From: Physcomitrium patens
Lineage: Eukaryota; Streptophyta; Bryopsida; Funariales; Funariaceae
Length of the DNA: 64,000 nucleotides
NCBI RefSeq assembly: GCF_000002425.4
Contig: NC_037274.1
Location: 15,229,517 to 15,293,516 of the forward strand
Direction: 5' to 3'
Shown piece after piece: positions 36,921-49,279 of the stretch. Each line of letters starts with the position of its first letter. Within the stretch, counting starts at the first letter, position 1. The translations under genes and the position numbers were made by a program. The notes beneath the pieces were generated by a model that was not told the origin of the DNA, did no database searches, and saw only the letters and a program-made list of their open reading frames with translations.

Positions 36921-38791
36921 GTAAATTCATATAATATATAATTATTCTAATTAAAATGAAAATAATCTAATCAATAGATTTTTTTTTTATAGTTTCATAA
37001 ATTTTCAAATTCAAACTCAAATTTTCCAAAAAGATTTTATATAAATTAAATTAAATTAAATTATTAGAATAAAACACATTTCTTTTGCAAAAATCTTAAT
37101 AGTTTCAAATATCATTATAAATAAAAAAAGAATTTAAAACAAGAATACTTAAAAAGTTTAAATAAACTAGAATTAAAAATAATAAGAAAAATAAATATTT
37201 ACAAGAAGGAAGAAAAGATAGAAGGTAGGTTTTGGAAGTAAAACATACTTTAATAGAATAAAGATATATTTAGAATATTAGGAGTATCAAAGAAATTATA
37301 AAATAAAATTTAAGGTTTTTGCAGGAAAAAAAAAAAAAAACTATAAAGAGTCATATGAGATTTGAATTAAAATATATTGATATTCATAATTAAACTTTAT
37401 TTAATTCATTCATATATTGATATATTTTATTGAATTAAAATGATACTTACAATATATTAAAAATTGACTTCTTATATCTAAAAAAATATTTTAAATATTA
37501 TAAATAATTTAATTTCTTCATTTGTATTTTATTTTTATAAAATTAATAATAACCCATAAAAAATAACTCAATTTTAAAATATATTTAATAATTTTGTATA
37601 TTAGGTAGCATATGTTTGAAATTTTAAATACCAATTGCAGAAAAGTTTTGCTTTTAATGATTATTCCTTAGGCAGATTTTAATAAATAAAATTTTAGGTT
37701 CTTTGAAATTTTTTTGAAGGTCAAGAATAAAAAACTTGAACAAAGAATAAAGGTGAAATAAAAATAAAAGAAAAAAGGTATAAAGAGTGGCATGAAAAAT
37801 AGCAAAGAATCAAATCTAATAAAAATAAACAATAGTATATATATGAGAAAAATATTTTTTTCATAAAAATATGATTAGTCTTATAGATACTTACAATTTT
37901 TCCATGAAGACAATATAACATTCTAGTTTCTTTTTGTTTTTTTGTATTTTCATTGTTCCATAAAAGAAACATTACAATTAAAAAAAGAAGGTGATAGGCC
38001 ACAACTTTTAAAGCTTGTCATTGGTTGACATAAAGAATATTCACTTGATTAAGAATATACTTAGAAAAGTTAGCCAAGAGGCTTTGAGAGGAGAAAATGA
38101 GATGGAATGCATTTTTTTCTTACATAATATAAATAGTATTGTCTCTTAGAATTACATATGTAAAGGAGATCACAATCAAGATATTAGATTGAATATCTAG
38201 AATTACAAATTTAAAAATTGTTTGGTTTATTTTATGGCATCTTTATACTTTAAATCATCTCCAAATGCCAAGACCTCTAAAAAAGAGTTTTCTTCACTCA
38301 AGTGGGAAATCTTTGTAGGGCTTTTGTACAATAATTGTCTCAAGTGGACTTATTGACATAAAGGCTCTTCAAGAGCCTTGAAGAGATATTTTTGCATTAG
38401 AGAAAAAAGAAAGGTTCTACAGTTTTTAATACTTGTGATTTGTTGAAACTAAGAAATCTCTCTTGATTGTCTTTATGCTTTAAAATACGAACTAAAACAT
38501 TTTAAGAGCAAAATGAAATAAGATATATTTTATCTCTTTAAGTCATAAACAATTTTGTCTGTATGTATAAATAAATATTAATTCAATTTAATTTATTATT
38601 GTAATAAAGATATTAATTGTCTTATTTAAAAATAATACAGAAAAACAAGTTGGTTCATTTTAGTGGGCTTTTGGATGTTAAATCACACAAAGTCAAGATT
38701 TTTTTTTGTTTATGGTCCATTTTTCCAATGTAGAAGAATGTAACAATACATGTATTTTATCACCTTATCATACACACATTCATAACTAGTT

Positions 38792-38796
<5 letters not shown>

Positions 38797-38826
<30 letters not shown>
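38797..38826. repeat. (TA)n microsatellite
   Basis: About 15 TA units. Confidence 0.88.
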
Positions 38827-38830
<4 letters not shown>

Positions 38831-38949
38831 CATAACATAAAAGCTAAACCTTGTGCAAGAATTCATCAAGAATAGTCAAGAATACATAACTAAAATTCAA
38901 ACCACAGAATTTCCAAATTATTCACACATTCCTTTGGCAATGTAACATG

Positions 38950-41473
38950 ATTCCAAATCTAATCTACTACAGTTGAAAACCTCAATAATGTAGGCAAATA
39001 GTGAGGAGGGCACATCACTCACTATCCACCACAACACAACACTTGAAATGAAATGCAGATCAGGCCACTAGAACTGGACCCACAGTGCAAAAGCTGAAAC
39101 AAAACAAACAGCAACACTCCAGAGCAACCCCAGGAGAAGAAGAAGACCCACTAACACTAAAACCAGTGAGTGGGGTGCAATCGGTGAACTAGGAGGTAAG
39201 CAAGCATTGCATGCATGAAACCATAACCAAGCATCACAGTTTCACAAAGCAGCAGCAGCAGCAGGCATTGTTCGATTCACGTTGCAGCATCTGCATTTGT
39301 GGGTGGATCTGTCTTTATCCTGTCAAAAATGAGCACTGCAAACACACACACACACATACACACACACAGAGCTTGTTTCCGCAGGCGTGCTCACTAGGAC
39401 ATCTACAGACATCTACATGATGGAGAGGAGAATGGCTATGCTAGAATAACGCTGTGTGTGTGTGTGTGTGGAAAGGTGAAGGTTGCTAAGAAACGGGTGG
39501 CATGTGAAAGGGGAACGGATTGAATGCTCGCAGTCATGGTGGCAGGTTTCCAGTACCCATGATGGTGATTGGGGCTCAGGGATGCGACGACGATGTGGTG
39601 CCGTGGGTGGCCATTATGCGATGCAAGTGGCAACGCGGAAAAGGTCGTCTGAGTGCTTCGGCACGAGTTGCTTGGCTTCATTGACAAGTTTCTCGTGTTG
39701 ATGGAGTCTCTTTTTTGTATATATTTTTGTATACATACACACACATATACATACATATATATTTTTTTCATTTTGTTTCTACACGTCCCGCCAAATATCT
39801 GTCAGGTCGTAAAGCCATCGCTCACGCTGGACGACGCAGTGTCGTGTCGACGTCATGGCTTTCTTTGTCCGCATGCGCACAGGCCCTGCATCGAACTCAT
39901 CTCCGACTTGCACTGCGAATGTTTCCATCCCGGTGCTCTTGAAGTCCTTGAAATCGGCTGCTAGATTCTTCCATGGTCGTGAAAAACTTCAGTGCGACAA
40001 TGTCTGGCAACGGTCACGGCGTTTCCTTCCCGTTCTGATCGTTGAGTGGGTTGTTTTGCCTGAGAACAGCCCGAGGCCACTGGTTCTGATACTGTGTTTA
40101 GCAAGTTTCGGCAAGAAGTCCTCACTGCGAGTGCACCATCTTGCGGCACTCTTGCCCTACTAATTGAATCTGACTTCTGGGGCATCGAAGTAGGAATCCA
40201 GGTCGTGATCTCGCCGCGAAATGGAGGTGGCAAGTGCGGAATGACAAAAAGAAAAAAGTGAGACAACCAATAGCAAGCAGCGAAGAGAACGATATTAGAG
40301 ACCATATTCCTTTCCACGTCGTCGATGTCGGTGGTTTGAACCGCGTTGAGCATTGACCACGTGCACGCGGGGATGCACATTAAGCATGTGGAATAGATAT
40401 TTTTTGCAAAAGCGGGGACGACGTGTATTGCGTGAGAGTTCATCGGAATTTCGAGGATTTGAGCTCATCGACCAAACGCCAGATACTCCCTCCCAGTTTG
40501 TCGTATTTTGTTTCGTCCCGAGAATCGACAAAATCATGTAGGTCGACTGGGAGTACTTTTTCTTATTTAGACTCTAGCTTCAGCTGCGCTTTGAGAAGAG
40601 GCTTTTGAGAATCTATGATGGGAAAGCTTGGTTCATACAGGTTGCCGGGGCAAAGATGTGGTTGCGTATTAGCTGCTCTTCGTGGAGATTGAGTTGAGAT
40701 TCGGTGGATTCCTCAGTTCGGCGAAAGCTTGTCCTGGATTTGGAGCTTCGCAAGGGGTGTCTTACAGTAATTTGCTTGGTGATTCTGGAGGGGTTCAAAT
40801 CACGTCGAGGATGGGTGCGAAACTCTGTGCTTCAAGATGGAGTGACAGTGGGAGAAAGGTATCTTTTTGTGGTGGCTTCTGATTATAGATGCTACAGTTT
40901 TTTCACGTGTCTTGTCGATTTCGGCCCATCTCAAAATCTGTGTCTTCCTCGCTCTCTCTCTGTGGATTTTGGTCATTTCTGAATGTTTTGAATACAATGA
41001 GAAGCTTGGTGAGGTCTTGGTGAGGTCGTTTAAAGTAGACAGGTACGTAATCGAATGATAATCAGGGCGAAGTCCGTCAGCCTGTTTCGGGTTTCAAAGT
41101 GCTTTGGCGTGTTGTTTGTCTCAAATTCACGGCTGGTCTGTCTCTGTTGCTACCCTCAAGAACTGTATCGCCTTTACGTCCTTGGGTTGCTCCCGAAGCT
41201 TTTGAACTCAAAGTACTCTGTGTAGATCGTCAAGGGCCACTTGCAATTCTTTTTTAGTTAACACTTCATCACTTTGAACTGCACTTCGCACTCAATTCTC
41301 AGTTGGTCGCTGAAGCAACCCACCGTCGTGTCATCTCAGAATGCAAGTTTTGACGGAGCTTCGACAGAACTATTAGCCGACAGAACTATGAGCTTGTCAA
41401 GCTCATTTCAGGGGCGTTGTAGGGGCTAAATATGCGAATTCGACGTTACTTCACATAGTCAATTTTGACTTTT

Positions 41474-41524
<51 letters not shown>

Positions 41525-41833
41525 ACCGAGAGATGAGAGAGATTTATTATTCGCCTGAGAATTTGGTAAATCCGAAGAAGAAGTGTTAGCATATGTATTT
41601 TTAAACTATTTTTATCTTCTTCAAATGCGACCTGAGTGATCTAACACAAATGTCGTGCTACAGGGTGCCGCATCTATTTTTTAAACATATGAATCTTATT
41701 TTGGATCATAATGGAGGCGTGTATTGAAGGATCAAGTAGAAGACATTATCGTGGAAGAAAAATTGAATAGAATCTTTTTTTGTTAGGTGAATGCAATTTT
41801 TTCCCTTGCCGTCAGGAAGTTAAGAAAAAAAAA
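38950..41833. other. Intergenic plus probable leader of the MGC protein gene
   Basis: Normal composition from about 39000. CA and TG microsatellites lie at about 39340-39368 and 39453-39470, and a compound (CA)n(TA)n at 41475-41520. No recognisable protein. The region just before the start codon carries TTTTTTTGTTAG and GCCGTCAG acceptor-like sites (about 41786 and 41816), so the gene probably has a spliced 5' leader. Confidence 0.5.
41475..41520. repeat. Compound (CA)n(TA)n microsatellite
   Basis: A CA run passes directly into a TA run; the same arrangement occurs at 44487-44528. Confidence 0.88.
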
Positions 41834-43228
41834 ATGGGGTGCAGAGAGTCCAAAAGCTGTATAGAACCTTGTGTAGAAAAGTTATTGGTTTGTCACAAAC
41901 TTGTTCGAAGCTATTCGACACCGCATCCGGTCACACACGACGAGCAGAACCCAAAGTGTGATAGCTATCATGTGGTAACCCTCACGTCCAGTACCTACGG
42001 TTCTTTACGGTTAGATTCTTTGCCACGAACTGTAAACACTGGGAGTGTGAATTCCGGCAGTGCGGAACCTCAAAAGGATTCAATTCAGAAACGTGTGGAC
42101 GCTATCAATGTGTGGAGGATCAATGGGAGTAGTCTCGAAGATGAGAAAGCAGCGCTGCAGAAGCTGCGGAGCTTGTTGGAAGAGTCGAGATTGTCTGGAT
42201 ATGATTATCAGAAGAATGCATCGCGCACTTCCGACAAAATTCATACCATTGAAGACGTGGATATCTTTTTGAACAGGAGAAAATCTTATTCGATGGACTA
42301 TCGTTTGGGTAGGGGTGCTTCAATTGAAGAATTGGTCCCTCGTAGATCACAAGACTCCAGCCTAGTTTCTAGAAACGTGAGTAGATCGCAATCTGCCATG
42401 CTGCAGAAGCGACGTGCTCGAGCATTGCAGAGTGCCGGAGAAGTCAAGGGGTCAGACTCTTCGACAACAGAAATTTCCCCTCGAAACCAGGAAACGATTT
42501 CGAGGAGTCACCTTTCTGAAGGCAAAGAATCTGATTCAGCAGTAAGAAGCTCGGATTTCGCTCCTCGAAGTCTGAACTTCGATTCTATTAGAAGGATTAA
42601 TCTAACTCGGAGTCAGGAGATTGATTCTAGAAGGAGGAGGAATCTCTCTCGGAGTCAGGAGTTCACAAGGTTTCCTCCGACGAAGCTGAAGGAAGAAGAT
42701 ATTTCCACCCGTCTTAGCCTTGACGAGAGAAGGCTCATTTTAGCTGAACCCGACCAAGTGTTGAGAAGCCCAATGTTGAAAGGCTCCAGTGGATACCAGA
42801 GCCCGAGAGTCCGCCGCGGGCAACAGTTGTCTGTGTCAAAGCCTGATGCTGTCGGTACTGAAAGCAAGAGCAAACCTCCGCTTCATAGTCACATCCAACC
42901 TATTTATGAGAAAACCACTCTGCCTGGAGGAGTTGTAGACTCAAAAAAGGTTAACAATAACCTCGATGCAGTTGACGTGAGTGGCCACAATGACAAGCCG
43001 AAGATTGGCAAAGCTTTAGAGCCGCGAATTGCATCAGCTGTGGGAACATTTTCAAGACTGGGAGCACAATCACCATCAGTAACTCCCCGAAACATGTCTG
43101 AAAGTAATGCTAAGATTTTTCAAGACCATCTATCCAATTTGAAGAAGTTGAATCAAGGTGTTCAAAAGGCTCCTGCAAAAGGATCAGTCCCTGCAACAGC
43201 TTTTGCAACCCAAGACACACATTCTTAA
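41834..43228 (+). CDS. MGC-type N-acylated protein resembling the N-terminus of plant glutaredoxin-like proteins, without the Grx domain
   Basis: 464 residues in one exon. Start chosen at MGCRESK: Gly2 suits N-myristoylation and Cys3 palmitoylation, so a membrane location is likely (inference). The segment RSYSTPHPV...CDSYHVVTLTSSTYGSLRLD (about 26-62) has the pattern known from the N-termini of plant MGC-type glutaredoxin-like proteins. The segment VDAINVWRINGSSLEDE (about 88-104) recalls the INTWELM-GL-DE linker of that group. The glutaredoxin fold that should follow is absent. Instead there are about 350 Ser/Arg-rich, probably disordered residues with repeated NLSRSQE/NLTRSQE units (about 258-278) and many SP/RS sites. 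The stop is followed by AAGGTATGC, so a 3' UTR intron is possible. Function unknown. Confidence 0.75.
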   Translation: MGCRESKSCIEPCVEKLLVCHKLVRSYSTPHPVTHDEQNPKCDSYHVVTLTSSTYGSLRLDSLPRTVNTGSVNSGSAEPQKDSIQKRVDAINVWRINGSSLEDEKAALQKLRSLLEESRLSGYDYQKNASRTSDKIHTIEDVDIFLNRRKSYSMDYRLGRGASIEELVPRRSQDSSLVSRNVSRSQSAMLQKRRARALQSAGEVKGSDSSTTEISPRNQETISRSHLSEGKESDSAVRSSDFAPRSLNFDSIRRINLTRSQEIDSRRRRNLSRSQEFTRFPPTKLKEEDISTRLSLDERRLILAEPDQVLRSPMLKGSSGYQSPRVRRGQQLSVSKPDAVGTESKSKPPLHSHIQPIYEKTTLPGGVVDSKKVNNNLDAVDVSGHNDKPKIGKALEPRIASAVGTFSRLGAQSPSVTPRNMSESNAKIFQDHLSNLKKLNQGVQKAPAKGSVPATAFATQDTHS

Positions 43229-44486
43229 GGTATGCTCAAGGAGAGCGATAGATGTTTTGATTTTCTAGTTTCTTTTTGCCATTGATTGAGTGGGTTTTTT
43301 TTCTTTTTTCTTTTTTTTTTTTTTGATTGGTCGATCAGCGCCAATTTCTTTTTTCTGCTTCCCTTCTTGTAAAACACCTTCTGAAGTTCTTTAATCAAAG
43401 ATTTTCTTCCATGGCTGAATCGTAAATGCTCTAGCAACAACTGGTTTCGTGTTTTCTACCGTGGACGAGTTAGAAAGAATAATGGGTGATACTTTTTAAT
43501 GCAGGCTTTGATCTTGCCACGAAAGCGCATGCAGCTAAGGTGGAATCCCTGAGACCTCAACACTTAAACCAGAATCGGTAGCTTCATTCGAGGAAGATAT
43601 TGAATGATTATGGGCACAGGACCGGTGTACTATTCGACTTGGTTCTAGTAATGCAGATGTGACTTATGGAGTCTTTTGAGGCCTTGACTGTGCGTCCCTG
43701 GCTTCTATAGACGAACGATTAGATGAGACTGCGGCTAAATCTATATTGAATAGGTATTAAAAAACCCATGTACAAAACCCCCACTCTCATTTGAGGATAC
43801 CTCAAGCTAATTCTATGTTAGAAAGTGGAATCTATGATAATTTTTAGAACAGAGCAGACATGTAAACATACCTTGCAAACATGTGAGAAGGTTCTTCCAG
43901 GTGGGGTAGCGATGAGCACACTACAACGCAAGCTCTCCCAGCACACACAAAGCTGTAAAGGATTGGAGCCATGTGAAGACGATTCAAAGAAGCTCAGGTA
44001 TTCAGATCGTCCGAAAGGGATGTTGCAATTCATGCAGATTTTCATCAAGAAATAACAGCCCTTGCAGAAAGGACGAAACATCTCAAAGGGAGGCACATTG
44101 GAGCCGAGGACGAGGTTTATCAATCGCATGACATCGACCTTGCTGCTTGAAGGTGCACCCAAGCAAGGCTCCCCGGCTGCTGTGGCTGTGGTGGAGTGAA
44201 GGTTACCCCCATTTTCAACTAAAAGCGGGAGTTATAAGGTGGTCATCGAGAAAGGTGGCGTCACTGTCCTTCAAGGGTGCAACGAGAATGGACCGAGCAG
44301 TTGCCCTATTTGCCTCTGGCATTGTACTTGAAGAAATATATGGTCGCTTACGGAGACCAATGTATCATTTGAAACTTGTAAAAGAGTGGTACTGTCTTCC
44401 ACTCAATTGATGTAGCAATGGTAGTCTTAATTAGTGGAGCTGACTCGCTCTCACAGGTTTTCATATCACAACCAGTTGATCTCACT

Positions 44487-44534
<48 letters not shown>

Positions 44535-44790
44535 CACAAACACATATACATTACAGTTATCAGTTGAATTGCAATCGAAACTCATGCTACTCTACTTGAT
44601 GAGGCTACAATTTGCCTGCACCTTCAAGTTCTAATCTTAGATGTGGTAGATTTGCCAGGTGAACAACCTCCGCGGATTCATTCCGTTGGGATTGCATGCA
44701 TGCAGACAAGCAGGCGCTCACGTGCTTGCGAACACAAGCGAGAGGCTGATCCCTCTCATACGTTTTGTTTTTTTCGAATACATTGGGAAT
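43229..44790. other. 3' UTR and spacer
   Basis: A T-rich run at about 43298-43324 and a compound (CA)n(TA)n at 44487-44528. A cysteine-containing minus-strand frame (43818-44162) has no family I can name. No supported gene. Confidence 0.5.
44487..44528. repeat. Compound (CA)n(TA)n microsatellite
   Basis: CA run continuing into about 12 TA units. Confidence 0.88.
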
Positions 44791-45250
44791 TGGAGTCTAT
44801 TTCATCGGCGGATGCGAACTTTGCTCTGGAGAGGATACCCTGTCTTCAAGGTTGCAGACAACTACAAATGTAATGTGTTGTCGAGAAATACCAGTCCTAA
44901 TTCTGTAGCTTTTCTTACTTTAAATGTTGTTCCTGCTGCAATTCTGGACATTGTTCAGGCCAGGATGGATCATGGAACTGTTATTATACCGCCATTTTGT
45001 TGGATCTAGATATTATTACAGCACCGAAAGATAGCACGAGTGTAGGGTTGCGCTCACCGCAATATCAGGAACTCTAATACTCTGAACAGACCTTTAGGGC
45101 TATCGTTCGCAGGCAGGACCAAAACAATAACATCAACGATATGCGGCAAAATTCTAGCCTGATGCAGCCTGGGGGCCCTACATCAACGTGCCGGTAGTTG
45201 GAATGCTGGCGGTTCTCGCAACCGGATCGACTTTCGGTGAGGTGTTAGAG
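44790..45250 (+). pseudogene. Relic of a third GH9 endoglucanase copy
   Basis: Two islands of similarity to the neighbouring GH9 genes remain on the same strand and in order. Near 44810-44875 one frame gives SADANFALERI and another VFKVADNYK, matching the RRAD...YS and [10 protein letters not shown] region around exons 3/4. At about 45097-45235 the pieces IVRRQDQNNNINDMRQNSS and YINVPVVGMLAVLATG match the C-terminal GPDQNDNF-DDR-NY---EPTTYIN block, with frame changes between them. Everything between has been lost or scrambled. Clearly non-coding today; the first piece is the less certain. Confidence 0.5.
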
Positions 45251-46376
45251 CCGGGTCAGGTCACGGTTAGGTTACGGTGCATAACGGAAACATGTTCTTC
45301 CACCCGTAACCTTGTGCTTTAGGCGCCGGCGACAGACATGTACCATGCCCTGCGAAAGTCAGATGAGCTTGGAGAATAAATCTTCAAGGATTGACTGAAC
45401 AAGTTTATCTTAACTAGACAATCATCAGAACCCAGTTGAGACTAGATGGGATGGTGACGGTAGGTCGAAGTACAAACGCAAATCTGAAGCGTGGAGAGTG
45501 TGAACTCACTCCACAATTGGTATCAGACTCTGGAATGGCGACCTCAGAATCAGTACAACGTCACGATTCACGGCCTTAACATGAGCTACAATGTCGATGT
45601 CATGGGAAGCAGCTAAAATCTATCAAGTCGAAGCAATTAATAAAACCCTTAGCGATAGAAATTGTGAGTACTGTGAGGTAAGGCGAAGGTAGCCGAAGGC
45701 TCCGGAAGATCTTGTGTGAATTGTTCGTTTCGCCTCTTCCTTCCGCTTTACGCCTTCGCAAGTCGTGTCATGGATGAAGCATTCGAAATTAGATCACGCA
45801 AGTAGGTACCACCACCTCATGCCCTTTTCGCTGATCCGGTGGAAGCTCCCAGAGGAGACGATTGGGCAGAGACTGAAATTTAGAGCCAGCAACCCATTGC
45901 TGGTGCAACCCAGCTCGTACCTATACGCAAAACCTCCTTGAAGTACATACTGTTCGGTTGGTGTACAGAGCTAACGTGCTTGCGGTGTCTACCACGCACC
46001 AATTGAGTGAGGCACAGTAACATGTTTCCATTAACCTACGTGTGATATTCGCAAGCTTGCTAGAGCCACTTCTTAGCGTGCTCCCTAAAAAAAATGGTGA
46101 AATGTTTTGCAGGGAAATGTACTTTTGTGAACAGTGATGGTGGTCATGTAGAAAACTACAAAATCTCAGGTTGGTCAAACGTACAGAAAGCTTTTGTAGT
46201 TTCTGTCCCTCTGTTGAGCTTCACATGTGGTCTACTGTGAGGGAATACATACCACTGTGAGAGTAGAGACTTCTGGGTATGAACAGTGTGCGTGTAGCTT
46301 CCACGCTATAGCTTGGCAAACGATCGATGCCCTTTTTTAGGTTTGTGTTGGCGATTGCACAGAAAAAAAAGTGACA
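45251..46376. other. Spacer upstream of the first full GH9 copy
   Basis: No gene was recognised. A short frame near 45510-45610 ends NVTIHGLNMSYNVDVMGSS and may be a further C-terminal scrap of the relic, but it does not match the intact copies. Confidence 0.4.
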
Positions 46377-49279
46377 ATGGAGATGAAGGGCTCGTATGGA
46401 CTGGGGAAGTATGTTGCCTTTGTGGTTGTGGCTCTGTCATGGACGGATCTGGTTACAATTACTGATGGATTCACCAGTGCCGAGTATGCCAGTCGATTGG
46501 AAAAATCTCTACAATTCTATGACATTCAACGCGCAGGGAAGCTGCCGTCCTGGCAACAACTCAAGTGGAGAGGAGACTCTGCGCTTGAAGATGGCAGCGC
46601 CGAGAAGGTATGAGCATCTCTGTCCGTGGGTATTGACCTCCAAAATTCCTTGTATTAAATGATTCAGAACCTCCATGATACTGTTCGAAGTCTTGCAGAT
46701 GGCAAATTCGTTGAAGATGATTGCCAAGCTCACAAAGAGCATTGCATTGAAAACGTCCTTGATTGTGGACAGATTCAACCACCGTCGTCTCTGATATCCT
46801 TTGTTGACGATAACTTCGTGCATGTTGATCTAAGTGGTGGATATTATGATGCCGGTGATAATGTGGAATTCGGGTTCCCGCTGGCTTACACCATCGGCCT
46901 TCTTGCGTGGAATGTGGTGGAGTTCGGCAGCAATTTGCAGAGAGCAGGGCAGCGGCAGAACATATTAAACAACATACGCTGGGGGACAGACTATCTCCTG
47001 AAGGCCTATACTAGCTCCGAGGTGCTCTGGGTCCAGGTCGGTGTACAAGAACCTTAACTTCGGAAGAAATCCAATGATTTGTTGCCCAAGCACTGTATCA
47101 AGATGAGGACTACATGAAAATGTGCAATGTGCGCGAGATGTCAGGTTGGAGACCCTAACAGCGATCATCAATGTTGGGAAAGACCAGAGGACATAGACAC
47201 TCCTCGGACTGCTTACAAGGTTGATTCCAGTCACCCAGGATCTGACGTAGCGGCCGAGACTGCTGCAGCATTTGCGGCAGCTTCTGTGGCTTTCCGTCGT
47301 GTTGACTACGCGTACTCAACCACTTTTACTCAGCGCGAGGAGGGTATGTTGTCTTAACTCCTGCCGTGGATTGGTTTATCTACAATTCGTGCTGCTTTTC
47401 GTGCACTGCGTTGCTGATTAAATATTACTCGAAAGGCTCTTTAGCAGCGCCAAGCAGGTTACTGATCGAATTGTACCACCCTAGCTTTTTTTTAGTGCTT
47501 TGACTGGTAGTATTGGCCCACAGTGAAACATCTTTTCTGATATTCACACATTCAGCACAGGTATACAAATCTTGGCACCCAAACGATTGATTTGATTTGT
47601 TGAAGGATATCACATGCTGGCTGTGAGAAGTAAATTTCCCCCACAGAATATCAAAATGAAATTCGGTGTTTCATGCCAAAACATAGTTCATTTTCTACAT
47701 GATGACGCAACAAAATGTGCTGTTGAAGAAAACTAATCTTGAGGCTGAGTTTGTTGGCAGATTTTCAACTTTGCCGACAAGTACCGTGGCAAATACAGTG
47801 ATAGTCTCGCTGGAGTTGTATGCCCCTATTACCGTTCCTACTCTGGATACCAGGTAACAAATGATCCTCCGTTTCATTGATTTACACTTTTACTGTCGAT
47901 TCCCAAGGAGAGGAAGAAGTGGGTTACGATCATCCAGTAATCTGGGTGGCGCACTTAAAGTCTTCACCCATCCATCGCTGAACAAGAGAGCTGTATATCT
48001 AGGATGAGCTGGTGTGGGGAGCTGCGTGGTTGTACAAGGCAAGTGGAAACAAGAGCTACCTCGACTTCCTCATCACGAATGCAAATACTCTAGGGGCGCA
48101 ACCACAACAGTGAATGCATTCAGCTGGGATAACAAGTACGCAGGCGCTCAAGTACTCGTTACTCAGGTTCGATTGAAAACTTCATGTACTGTTCGCATAA
48201 TCTAGGGATAGATTATTCTTACATCAATCGTACTCTGCCGAATACATGGAGATTGCAGGCACTTTTTATGTTGCAGTTCAAGTAAGATTGACGACTTACG
48301 GACGTGCACATCATAGCACATGTTCTAGTGAAACCCACTGATCATTACGTTCTTGAAACGCCCTATTATCAAACAAACAAGTGTGACTTTGGATTGGGTT
48401 GCGCAGGCAGTGCTGTCTGGAACTCAAGGCCTCCAGAGCTACAAAGACCGCGCCGATGGCTATATATGTGCAGTATTGCCTTCTTCGATCAGTCAGAGCT
48501 CCCAGACGTCTTACACTCCAGGTGCGCTTCGTGTATGTTGCTACTTACTTCATCGGAAATTGGAGTCTGAAGCCGTGACAGTTGAATGCAGTTCAGAAGA
48601 AGATTAACCAGAAGCTAAATGGGATCGAGCTTTCGATGAACCGTATCCCTTCTTTCTTTCTTTTTTTAAATAAGAATTTGCTTGCTTACACTCAGTGTGA
48701 TCATGTTCAGGGGGGCTACTGTTTCACAGCGGCCAGAGCAACATGCAGTATGTGACAACAGCCGCTTTCTTGCTCACAGCCTACTCCAAATACTTATCGG
48801 CTGCAAAATCAACAGTGAATTGCCAAGGTGCTCTTGTCACGCCCGCTCAACTGTCGTCAACAGCCAAAAAACAGGTGGATTATATCCTTGGCAGCAACCC
48901 CAAAGGCCAATCCTACATGGTTGGGTTCGGCAAAACTTATCCGACACGAGTACACCATCGCGCTGCATCCTTGCCATCTGTGGGTTCTCATCCCCAGAAG
49001 ATTCAATGTTCGGAAGGTTTCAACTACTACAACTCCAACAACCCCAATCCTAACGTGTGCACTGGCGCGATTGTTGGTGGCCCAGATCAGAGCGACAACT
49101 TCGACGATGACAGAACCAACTTCGCCCAGACTGAGCCGACAACTTACATCAACGCCCCGATCATTGGAGTTTTGGCGGTTCTTACCACTGCCAATTCCAC
49201 TCCTGTGACTGACATCACTTGCGACTGGAGTCAGTGGTACATGTCAGGCTTCGTCACGGACGTTGTTCCTAGTTTTTAA
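46377..49279 (+). pseudogene. GH9 endo-beta-1,4-glucanase copy with frameshifts (probable recent pseudogene)
   Basis: Exons aligned to the sister at 51726: 46377-46607, 46668 or 46773-47036, 47145-47343, 47761-47853, 48003-48166, 48407-48521, 48711-49279. Conserved: N-terminal hydrophobic signal (YVAFVVVALSWTDLVTI), [54 protein letters not shown] and [17 protein letters not shown]. Defects relative to the sister: the acceptor before VDLSGGYYDAG reads GTGCAT instead of GTGCAG; exon 3 is 2 nt shorter before its donor; exon 5 is 1 nt shorter near 48093, so translation ends in TLGAQPQQ-stop. The intron that splits the sister after AQNQ is absent here (exons fused at KKQ/VDYILG). An upstream acceptor at 47749 could repair the exon 3/4 phase, but nothing visible repairs exon 5. 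No in-frame nonsense substitutions were seen, so decay is recent or partly an assembly matter. Confidence 0.75.

Larger units (their letters stand above)
35760..38950. other. Large AT-rich island
   Basis: The longest AT island of the window. It lacks open frames and contains (TA)n tracts at 36896-36920 and 38797-38826 and a foldback element at 36313-36712. It is probably layered transposon relics (inference). Confidence 0.55.

Noticed and set aside
39961..40443. 160-codon minus-strand frame
   Set aside because: No recognisable motif, no conserved start context, and overlaps other chance frames in the same region.
43818..44162. Cys-containing minus-strand frame considered as an FLZ zinc-finger remnant
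   Set aside because: Cysteine spacing does not fit the FLZ pattern and there are no splice-linked exons or start context.
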